Of a stretch of 13,196 nt of DNA, positions 1-5,739 are shown one piece after another. The stretch is from Bacillota bacterium (GTDB taxonomy: Bacteria > Bacillota > Clostridia > Lachnospirales > Lachnospiraceae). The position numbers were made by a program, and so were the translations under genes. Below the pieces are notes generated by a model. It had not been told where the DNA came from, ran no database searches, and saw nothing but the letters and a program-made list of their open reading frames with translations. Every line of letters begins with the position of its first letter. Positions within the stretch are counted from its first letter, which is position 1. The stretch spans positions 1 to 13,196 of the forward strand of contig JAEWMZ010000160.1 in the NCBI GenBank assembly GCA_023392995.1, read 5' to 3'.

Positions 1-764
1 GTACTTCTAAGCAACAGGTTCCTGTTGTAGCTAGTGTAGCGAACATTAAGCTTACTTCAAGCGTTCCTTTGGCTTTGGATTGTAAAGAGAAGATTGAACT
101 TACACTGAACAAGGGTGCAGAAGGAACGAAAGTTACAGCAGCATCCAAGGATGCAGTTCCGGTTGTAAAGGGTGAAGTTAAAGTTACTGTTACTGTAGGT
201 ACTGGTAGCGATGCTACTCAGGTAACTCCTGATACTACTACAACAACACCAGGCGGTTCTACTGGTGGTTCTACAGGTGGCGGAGATAACGGTAATGTTA
301 CTCCAAATGTTGTGAAGACTACTGACGGAACAACAACAACATTTACACTGGCTAAATCCTATAAGCAATTGACTGCTGTTGATGTAAAATACAACAATCA
401 TACTTATACAATTGATGGTACAATATTAAGTAAGCTGGTAAGCTTCTTGGATAATGATCAGAATACCATTGACTTATGGAAATTAATTAATAGTGAGATT
501 ACTGTATCAAAATATGGAAATCAAACAGTAATTGTAAAAGGATCGACTATTGGTGATTTGACAAAGATTGTAACATTTAAGGGTGGTAATAACGGCCTTG
601 ATGGAAAGACTTTCGAGTGCACAGTAGATGGAGATTCCAATACGGTTTCTGTAAAGACTGCATCTGGAGTAACCTATAAATTTACAAAAGTAAATGATAA
701 TAAGTTAATAATTGATGCAACTAACTCAACAAGTAAAAATGTGGATTTTGACGTAAAATTTTAA
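1..764 (+). CDS. Secreted or surface protein, 3' portion (5' end outside window)
   Basis: The reading frame is open from the first complete codon (position 3) to the TAA at 762-764, with no stop upstream, so this is the C-terminal 253 residues of a longer protein; the TTG at 69 is not a convincing start. I do not recognise the family. The visible part has a beta-rich Val/Thr/Lys segment, then a Thr/Pro/Gly/Ser-rich linker (about 215-310, with repeated GGST units), then a C-terminal domain of about 150 residues rich in Thr, Lys, Asn and Asp with alternating hydrophobic residues. This is typical of extracellular modular proteins. It ends in DVKF with no sorting signal or membrane helix, so it is either freely secreted or attached through its missing N-terminal part. 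One cysteine remains (DCKEK). Placement before a sortase cluster fits a surface role, but a strong stem-loop separates them. Confidence 0.7.
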   Translation, partial: TSKQQVPVVASVANIKLTSSVPLALDCKEKIELTLNKGAEGTKVTAASKDAVPVVKGEVKVTVTVGTGSDATQVTPDTTTTTPGGSTGGSTGGGDNGNVTPNVVKTTDGTTTTFTLAKSYKQLTAVDVKYNNHTYTIDGTILSKLVSFLDNDQNTIDLWKLINSEITVSKYGNQTVIVKGSTIGDLTKIVTFKGGNNGLDGKTFECTVDGDSNTVSVKTASGVTYKFTKVNDNKLIIDATNSTSKNVDFDVKF

Positions 765-776
765 ATAGTATTTAAT
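748..776 (+). promoter_or_regulatory. Possible sigma-A promoter for the sortase cluster
   Basis: TTGACG at 748-753 and TTTAAT at 771-776 are separated by 17 nt, each one base from consensus. They lie at the end of the preceding gene and would start transcription near 783, upstream of the stem-loop at 796-829. The sequence here is AT-rich, so a chance match is possible. Confidence 0.3.
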
Positions 777-795
777 CCATGATAATAGCTTTCAC

Positions 796-829
796 CAAAG
801 GATTTTCCGCAACCGCGGAAAATCCTTTG
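796..829 (+). terminator. Perfect 15-bp stem-loop, probable terminator
   Basis: CAAAGGATTTTCCGC (796-810) and its exact reverse complement (815-829) flank an AACC tetraloop. The hairpin lies between the surface protein stop codon and the ribosome binding site of the next gene. It lacks a clean T-run after the stem (ATGTGTAAC follows), so it may be a weak terminator, a processing or stability element, or a leader structure of the downstream gene. Confidence 0.6.
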
Positions 830-850
830 ATGTGTAACAGGGAGGATTTC

Positions 851-1558
851 ATGAAAAAGGCAATACTGATACCGGGTGCACTCATGATAAGCATTATGCT
901 TACATCCACTGTATATGCGGGTACCTTGAATGCGTACGAACAGGAAATAATCAGTGCTGCCAGGAGAGCCTACGAGTATGAAGGCGTTGATTATGTTGTA
1001 AAGCAGGAATATATCAATGAGCTGATCGCCTATCTAAGCAGTGATGATATTGATCTGAACGCAGAGCAGAAGGATAAAGTCATGCAAGAAGCCTTTGCAA
1101 ATGTTCAAAGGGGCGTAAAGGAAGGCTATATGGTTCCCCTTTCACCTGAGGATACAAAGGGGGAAGCTAATTCATCTGAGAACGATCAGGAGGACACGAA
1201 TAACAACTCCTCAGAGTCAAATCAAAATGAAGCGAGCAGCCCTTCTGACGATCAAACAGGAACGTCAGCCGCTGATAAGGATAATCCCAATTCCTCCGGA
1301 AAAGATGACTCTGATATGAGCTCTCCGGTTACTGCAATAGATAAGGTACTGGATGACCAAGACCAGAAGCTCACAGACAGCCACGAGGATCAGGGTGGAA
1401 CTAAGAACTCTGATACAACTATTGATACCAACATCATCAAAGACACCGGCTTTAATTTAAACCCTACAATCTACACCTTAATTGGAATGGGAGTGCTCAT
1501 GATAGCAGGAATGCTTGTAACCTTAAAATATAACTTTTTCGCTCATAAAAATGAATAG
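851..1558 (+). CDS. Acidic surface protein with sortase-type C-terminal anchor
   Basis: The ATG at 851 follows a strong GGGAGGA ribosome binding site (840-846) and begins a clear signal peptide (MKKA, hydrophobic core, cleavage likely after VYA at residue 23), giving 235 residues; the in-frame ATG at 779 would lie before the stem-loop. Residues 24-100 form a compact, probably helical domain (YEQEIISAARRAYEYEG, IAYLSSDDIDLNAEQ). Residues 101-195 are a low-complexity Ser/Asp/Asn/Glu/Gln-rich stalk. The end reads KDTGF (197-201), a hydrophobic helix (206-225), then a short tail with few charges (KYNFFAHKNE). This is the layout of a cell wall sorting signal with a non-canonical pentapeptide. I infer that it is the substrate of the sortase whose gene overlaps its last 8 bases. 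The function of the N-terminal domain is unknown; a membrane-anchored regulator is the alternative. Confidence 0.75.
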   Translation: MKKAILIPGALMISIMLTSTVYAGTLNAYEQEIISAARRAYEYEGVDYVVKQEYINELIAYLSSDDIDLNAEQKDKVMQEAFANVQRGVKEGYMVPLSPEDTKGEANSSENDQEDTNNNSSESNQNEASSPSDDQTGTSAADKDNPNSSGKDDSDMSSPVTAIDKVLDDQDQKLTDSHEDQGGTKNSDTTIDTNIIKDTGFNLNPTIYTLIGMGVLMIAGMLVTLKYNFFAHKNE

Positions 1559-2204
1559 AACACTTCGCCAAATATTCACCTATATTGGTATGACCTTGCT
1601 TTACCTGGTGCTAGGCACCCTTGTTTTATGTATTGGAGGTAAGCCCTTATCTTCTTATGTAATTGCAAAGGGGAAGCTCTTAATCACAGAAGGAGCACCA
1701 GAGGATTCAGGATTATTCGTCGCAGACGTGAACAGGGTAGTGGAAGAACAGGATAGTACGTTGAATAAGAGCGAGATTCAAGTACCTGAGCCTGATACAC
1801 GTTATGGTACGATATCCTGTGAACGGATTGCATTGTCAGCACCCCTCTATTATGGAGACAGCGATGAGGTGCTTCAGGACGGAGCAGGGCAATATACGAA
1901 TAATACACTTCCGGGATTGGGGAAGCCAATGCTGGTTAGTGGTCATGATGTTACTTATTTTAAACCCTTAGCAGAGGTTAAGATTGGCGATATTATTACG
2001 ATCGCCACAGACTATGGTACCTTTGATTACAGCGTGGTATCAAAGAAGGTTCTTTCCAAGTCGGATCCGACTGCTTTTGATTTGACCCAGGAGAAGGAGC
2101 AGTTGATCCTATATACCTGTTATCCTTTTGGTCAGCTGACGGGGGAGAGAGAGAATCGGTTTTTTGTCTACTGTGATCCCGTATCGGCAGAAAAAGTAGA
2201 ATAA
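1551..2204 (+). CDS. Sortase, class D-like transpeptidase
   Basis: This 217-residue protein has an N-terminal membrane anchor (residues 9-30) and a sortase domain covering roughly residues 80-212. The three catalytic residues are visible: His132 in SGHDVTYF, Cys190 in the ILYTCYPF motif, and Arg203 in RENRFFVY. Sortases cleave the sorting signal of secreted proteins between Thr and Gly and join the product to peptidoglycan at the outer face of the membrane. The domain is short and the TCYPFG context resembles class D (YhcS-like) enzymes, but class assignment by eye is tentative. The ATG overlaps the end of the upstream gene by 8 bases and has no good ribosome binding site, which suggests translational coupling to the putative substrate gene. 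The GKPLSSYV and ITEGAPEDSG segments form the extracellular stem between anchor and domain. Confidence 0.9.
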   Translation: MNRTLRQIFTYIGMTLLYLVLGTLVLCIGGKPLSSYVIAKGKLLITEGAPEDSGLFVADVNRVVEEQDSTLNKSEIQVPEPDTRYGTISCERIALSAPLYYGDSDEVLQDGAGQYTNNTLPGLGKPMLVSGHDVTYFKPLAEVKIGDIITIATDYGTFDYSVVSKKVLSKSDPTAFDLTQEKEQLILYTCYPFGQLTGERENRFFVYCDPVSAEKVE

Positions 2205-2221
2205 TGCGGGGAGGAATACAG

Positions 2222-3064
2222 ATGAAGCGATGGAAGCCAAAACTACAAAAGGGGATTAGTACACTCTTTGGTCTAATTCTTACCGTACTATTTGTAATGC
2301 TATTCTTGGGCAGCGTAGGCTATACGGGTGTGTTTAATAATAGGAGCATAACTGGCTCTATGAATAAGAGCGAGTATTTTAATAAACTCCATAAGGTAAT
2401 TCTGGAAAATACAGAGAAAATCGTGACAGAGGCAGGCCTTCCCGAAACGGTTCTCTCAGAGGTAATTACCCTGCAGCGGGTATACATAAGCGGAAGCTAC
2501 TTTGCCAGCAATACACTCAATGGAGAAACAGCTCAGATTAAATCGGAAAATATCGAAAAAGAATTGAAGAGTAATATAAACCAGTTTATAATTAGTAAGG
2601 GCATGAACCTTACCGAGGAGAGGAAAGCGAATATTGAGGCCGTTACAGATGCGGTAGTAAAGGAATATTCAGATCGGATCAGCTTGGAGTATTTTAATGC
2701 CTTGCATCAGCAAAAGCTCCAATATAACCGTATCATGATCATTCTGCTTCCGATTCTCATAGCAAGTATTGCAGTACTTTGCTTCTTTCTAATCAGAATG
2801 CAGCGGCACATTCATAGGGGACTGAGGTACATCACCTATGCATTAACAGCATCATCGCTGCTTACAATTTTTTGCTCCCTGGGTTTACTGATCGGAAAGC
2901 CATATCTTCGGCTTGACATTCCGACAGAGTATTACCGGGACTTTATTAATGCTTGTTTGCAGTGGGATATTGAAGTATTATTATTTACAGGCGGGTTGGG
3001 TTTTACGATCTCCGTAGCCCTGATAGCCCTTACCGGATATTTGAAAAATAATATTATGGAATAA
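2222..3064 (+). CDS. Four-helix membrane protein of unknown function
   Basis: The start is placed at ATG 2222 because GGGGAGGA (2207-2214) lies at suitable spacing; the upstream ATG at 2204 would put that ribosome binding site inside the gene. The 280-residue product begins with a basic segment (MKRWKPKLQK), then a first membrane helix (13-35). A helical, probably extracytoplasmic region of about 135 residues follows (36-170), then three more helices (171-192, 203-225, 251-273) and a short tail. I do not recognise the family and see no catalytic motif. It begins 17 bases after the sortase stop and ends 13 bases before the phosphatase gene, so it is probably co-transcribed with both. A role in surface assembly or as a partner of the sortase or the CpsC/CpsD complex is inferred only from position. 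Confidence 0.75.
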   Translation: MKRWKPKLQKGISTLFGLILTVLFVMLFLGSVGYTGVFNNRSITGSMNKSEYFNKLHKVILENTEKIVTEAGLPETVLSEVITLQRVYISGSYFASNTLNGETAQIKSENIEKELKSNINQFIISKGMNLTEERKANIEAVTDAVVKEYSDRISLEYFNALHQQKLQYNRIMIILLPILIASIAVLCFFLIRMQRHIHRGLRYITYALTASSLLTIFCSLGLLIGKPYLRLDIPTEYYRDFINACLQWDIEVLLFTGGLGFTISVALIALTGYLKNNIME

Positions 3065-3077
3065 TAGGATACGATTG

Positions 3078-3815
3078 ATGATGGAGAACACAGCTAAATT
3101 TATTGATATTCATACACATATACTGCCTGAGGTGGATGATGGCTCCGGAAGTATGGAAGAAACAATTAAAATGTTGCAGCTGGCACAGGAACAGCAGATT
3201 GCAACGATCATTGCCACACCTCATTATATACCCGGAGGCAGAAATGTACCGGTGGAGGTACTGAGGCAAAAGCTGGAACAGGTACAGGCAGAAGCAAATA
3301 AGATTAATCCAGACATGAAGCTTTTCCTTGGAAATGAGATCTATTATAGTGATTCCGTGATTGAGGATCTTAAAGCAGGTAAGATACTTACCTTGGCGGA
3401 TAGTCGTTATGTACTTGTTGAGTTTTCTACGAAAGATACAGATCAGCATATCTATCGCGCCTTAAGCGATTTAATACGAAACGGTTATATACCGATTCTG
3501 GCGCATGTAGAGAGATATCGCTGCTTTTATAAAAAAGAATATTTGATTCATGACCTGATTGAAGCAGGCTGCTATATTCAAATGAATGCAACAAGCTTGA
3601 TCGGCGGTCTCCTGGATAGGGACGCTGCCTATCATAGAAGTTTAATGGCGCAAGGGTTGATTCATTTGCTTGGAAGTGACTGCCATGATGAGAAGGTCAG
3701 AATTCCATATATGATTAAAACGGCACAAATGATGATGAAGAAATACGATGAAAGCCTTGTAAATAAGATCTTATTTACAAATCCTCTCAACGTATTAGAA
3801 AACAAATATATTTAA
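3078..3815 (+). CDS. cpsB: PHP-domain protein tyrosine phosphatase, CpsB/CapC/YwqE family
   Basis: The product is a 245-residue manganese-dependent phosphatase that removes phosphate from the tyrosine tail of the partner BY-kinase. PHP-family metal ligands are visible in order: the HTH pair (His12, His14), Asp20/Asp21, ATPH (His49), GNEIYY (Glu87), LAHVERY (His143) and GSDCHD (Asp201, His203). Arg146 in VERYR is the residue expected to bind phosphotyrosine. Length and motif order fit the Gram-positive CpsB/YwqE family. AGGA at 3066-3069 supports ATG 3078; the adjacent ATG 3081 and TTG 3075 are equally possible within one codon. It lies directly before the chain-length regulator and the kinase, the usual cpsB-cpsC-cpsD order, with the next ribosome binding site overlapping its stop codon. 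The gene symbol follows the streptococcal naming. Confidence 0.93.
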   Translation: MMENTAKFIDIHTHILPEVDDGSGSMEETIKMLQLAQEQQIATIIATPHYIPGGRNVPVEVLRQKLEQVQAEANKINPDMKLFLGNEIYYSDSVIEDLKAGKILTLADSRYVLVEFSTKDTDQHIYRALSDLIRNGYIPILAHVERYRCFYKKEYLIHDLIEAGCYIQMNATSLIGGLLDRDAAYHRSLMAQGLIHLLGSDCHDEKVRIPYMIKTAQMMMKKYDESLVNKILFTNPLNVLENKYI

Positions 3816-3825
3816 AGGAGTATTT

Positions 3826-4563
3826 ATGGGGACAAACGCGAACGAAGAAATTGAGATTGATTTACTGGATCTATTTTATCTGATACGCTCAAGGCTGTGG
3901 ATCATTATACTATCAGCGATCATACTGGCATCAAGTGTTGGACTGGTAAGCAGTTTCCTGATCACACCATTATATACCTCTACAACAAAGCTTTACATAT
4001 TAACAAAGTCTACCTCGATTACCAGTCTAGCCGACATTCAGATGGGAACCCAGCTGACACAGGATTATATGGTACTGATTAAGAGTAGACCGGTGGTAAC
4101 GAAAGTAATTGAGAATCTGGAGCTTGATATGACCTATGAACAGCTGGTAGACATCATCTCAGTTTCAAATCCTTCAAATACTCGTATTCTTGCCATTCAG
4201 GCAGAATATCCGGATGCCTATGTAGCAAAGCAGATTGTAGACGAATTCGCAGCGGTATCAGTAAATCAGATTGCAAAGATAATGGATACGGAAGAGCCAA
4301 GTATTGTTGAAGAGGGCTATAAGTCTCCGAATCCATCCAGTCCTAATACGGTTAAGAATGCAATCATCGGCGGACTGCTGGGTGCCATTTTATCCGCCGG
4401 TATTATTATCGTACTTCACTTGATGAATGATACCATTAAGACTTCTGAGGATATTGAGAAGTATCTCGGAATTAGCACGCTTGGCTTAATTCCAATTGAG
4501 GCGCATGGGATAAAGCAAGCAGATCTGGATAAGAAGAAACGCAAAAAGCAAATGACAAAATAA
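3826..4563 (+). CDS. cpsC: Wzz-family polysaccharide co-polymerase and kinase activator
   Basis: This 245-residue protein has the two-helix topology of the Wzz/CpsC/CapA family. A cytoplasmic N-terminus (IEIDLLDLFYLIRSR) leads to helix 1 (24-46). An extracellular domain follows (47-175) with the usual TPLYTSTTKLYI and TRILAI-x-A elements, then the proline-rich stretch just before helix 2 (Pro168, Pro170, Pro173), then helix 2 (178-200). The cytoplasmic tail NDTIKTSEDIEKYLG is the region that, in the family, contacts and activates the CpsD kinase; the end is strongly basic (KKKRKKQ). The protein sets exopolysaccharide chain length together with the kinase. AAAGGAG (3814-3820) lies 5 bases before the ATG. 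As in other Gram-positives, the membrane and kinase parts are separate proteins, not fused as in Wzc. Confidence 0.92.
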   Translation: MGTNANEEIEIDLLDLFYLIRSRLWIIILSAIILASSVGLVSSFLITPLYTSTTKLYILTKSTSITSLADIQMGTQLTQDYMVLIKSRPVVTKVIENLELDMTYEQLVDIISVSNPSNTRILAIQAEYPDAYVAKQIVDEFAAVSVNQIAKIMDTEEPSIVEEGYKSPNPSSPNTVKNAIIGGLLGAILSAGIIIVLHLMNDTIKTSEDIEKYLGISTLGLIPIEAHGIKQADLDKKKRKKQMTK

Positions 4564-4581
4564 AGAAAGGTAAGAGATGAT

Positions 4582-5298
4582 ATGGCTGCTAAGATTACAA
4601 ATATTGAGCGAAAAGAGCTGGATTATCGTGCAAACGAAGCTTATAAAACCCTAAGAACCAATATTCAGTTTTGTGGTGACGACATTAAAGTTCTTACCTT
4701 TACCAGTTGTACACCGAATGAAGGTAAATCCAGTGTATCCTTTAACCTGGCCGTTTCCTTTGCTGAGGTTGGTAAAAAAGTAGTGCTGGTAGATGCTGAC
4801 TTGAGAAAATCGGTATTAGTCGGACGTTATAAGGTAGGAGAGGTAAATCAAGGCTTAACCCATTACCTGTCCGGTCAGGCAGAGCTGAAGGAAGTAAAGC
4901 TACATACAGATATTGAAAACCTGGATATCATATTCTCGGGAAGTCATTGTCCTAATCCGGCAGAGCTGTTAAATAATACCCGTTTTTCGAATTTAATCAG
5001 CACCTTACGTGAAACCTATGACTATGTTATAGTTGATACTCCGCCGTTAGGCTCCGTAATAGACAGCGCCATTGTAGCAAAGATTGCAGATGGAGCGGTT
5101 CTCGTAATTGAAGCCAATGCAATCAGCTATCGCTTTGCGCAGAGCGTAAAGGAGCAGTTAGATAAAAGTAATTGCCGAATCCTTGGTACCGTTCTAAATA
5201 AGATTCCAATGGAGAAGAAGGGGTATTACGGCAAATATTACGGTCGTTATTACGGCAAGTACTATGGTAAGTATTATGGTACTTATGGTGCGAAATAA
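4582..5298 (+). CDS. cpsD: BY-type protein tyrosine kinase, CpsD/CapB family
   Basis: The 238-residue cytoplasmic kinase autophosphorylates on a C-terminal tyrosine cluster and, with the CpsC-type protein, controls polysaccharide polymerisation and export. Walker A is TPNEGKSS (44-51; many homologues have PGEGKS), Walker A' is VVLVDADLR (67-75, Asp71 and Asp73), and Walker B is YVIVDTPP (148-155). The EAYKTLRTNIQF segment (19-30) matches the oligomerisation motif of the family. The tail 215-235 holds 11 tyrosines in a YYGK/YYGR pattern encoded by imperfect 12-base repeats (5224-5286). Because unit length is a multiple of three, copy number could change without a frameshift. AGAAAGG (4564-4570) precedes the ATG by 11 bases. 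A row of 50-bp tandem repeats begins right after the stop codon, and no capsule biosynthesis gene follows it in the window. Confidence 0.94.
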   Translation: MAAKITNIERKELDYRANEAYKTLRTNIQFCGDDIKVLTFTSCTPNEGKSSVSFNLAVSFAEVGKKVVLVDADLRKSVLVGRYKVGEVNQGLTHYLSGQAELKEVKLHTDIENLDIIFSGSHCPNPAELLNNTRFSNLISTLRETYDYVIVDTPPLGSVIDSAIVAKIADGAVLVIEANAISYRFAQSVKEQLDKSNCRILGTVLNKIPMEKKGYYGKYYGRYYGKYYGKYYGTYGAK

Positions 5299-5300
5299 GT

Positions 5301-5590
5301 TGCGTGGCGAACTGTAAAACTACAATATGGAATGGGCAGAAATCAATATGTGCTCAACGAATTGTAAAACTGCAATAAAGGATGAGCAGGAATTTATATG
5401 TGCTCAACGAATTGTAAAACTGTAATAAAGGATAAGCAGGAATTTATATGTGCTCAACGAATTGTAAAAACTGTAATAAAGGATGAGCAGGAAGTAATAA
5501 CTGCTCATCCAATTATAAAAGCGATGATAAAAAATGAGCATAAATCAACAGGGGATTCAACGAATTGCAAAGTTGTTCTGAGGAATAACA
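5301..5590 (+). repeat. Degenerate 50-bp tandem repeats downstream of cpsD
   Basis: Units begin at 5301, 5351, 5401, 5451 and about 5502, with a further partial unit near 5551. Units starting at 5351, 5401 and 5451 are almost identical (each begins TGCTCAACGAATTGTAAAA); the outer ones are diverged, and the fourth has one extra A. Each well-kept unit carries TGCTCA near its start and TGAGCA (TAAGCA in one copy) near position 33, so hairpins can form within or across unit borders. The best is a perfect 10-bp stem, GGATGAGCAG (5481-5490) with CTGCTCATCC (5501-5510). Each unit also contains an AGCAGGA box followed by ATG. A 50-base period shifts the reading frame at each copy, so the array probably did not expand as coding sequence. 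Function is unknown. Confidence 0.85.
5481..5510. other. 10-bp perfect inverted repeat within the tandem repeat array
   Basis: GGATGAGCAG and CTGCTCATCC are exact reverse complements with a 10-base loop (GAAGTAATAA). No T-run follows on the + strand. It arises at the junction of the fourth and fifth repeat units and could be an RNA hairpin or a protein-binding palindrome. Confidence 0.6.
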
Positions 5591-5601
5591 TAAAACAACA
5601 A

Positions 5602-5651
5602 GAAACGGGTGTTGCGATCACAGAATAGAGTGATTTAGCAACACCCGTTTC
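5602..5651. terminator. 14-bp perfect inverted repeat, probable (bidirectional) terminator
   Basis: GAAACGGGTGTTGC (5602-5615) pairs perfectly with GCAACACCCGTTTC (5638-5651). The loop contains a second short stem (ATCAC 5617-5621 with GTGAT 5630-5634). An A-rich stretch precedes it (5591-5605); read on the other strand this gives a T-rich tail, while on the + strand only GTTTCCTT follows. The best reading is a terminator that separates the polysaccharide genes from the defence operon promoter just downstream. A regulatory palindrome is the alternative. Confidence 0.6.
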
Positions 5652-5673
5652 CTTAGATGGGATAGATTCATAC

Positions 5674-5702
5674 TTGAAATTCTCCATCCTGTCCAGTATG
5701 AT
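5674..5702 (+). promoter_or_regulatory. Sigma-A-type promoter of the jet operon
   Basis: TTGAAA (5674-5679) and TATGAT (5697-5702) are each one base from the -35 and -10 consensus and are separated by exactly 17 nt. Transcription would start near 5709, about 30 bases before the jetA ATG, leaving just enough room for the ribosome binding site. It lies after the inverted repeat at 5602-5651, so the four jet genes appear to form their own transcription unit. No operator is obvious downstream of the -10. Confidence 0.65.
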
Positions 5703-5739
5703 TATTCTTAGCAAACATGAAACCAAAGGAGCTGTGCCA

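Noticed and set aside
57..401. Minus-strand 114-codon Cys/Ser-rich frame opposite the first gene
   Set aside because: Composition reflects the Thr/Gly/Val codons of the + strand gene; no start signal and no plausible domain.
779..850. Start of the acidic surface protein at ATG 779
   Set aside because: That ATG would include the stem-loop in coding sequence and hide the signal peptide; ATG 851 has a strong ribosome binding site and a textbook signal peptide.
5301..5590. CRISPR array
   Set aside because: The period is a uniform 50 bp with conservation across the whole unit; there is no alternation of fixed repeats and unique spacers, and no cas gene nearby.
5674..5739. N-terminal extension of jetA from TTG 5674
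   Set aside because: It has no ribosome binding site, overlaps the predicted -35 and -10 boxes, and the ATG at 5740 has an excellent AAAGGAG at 8-base spacing.
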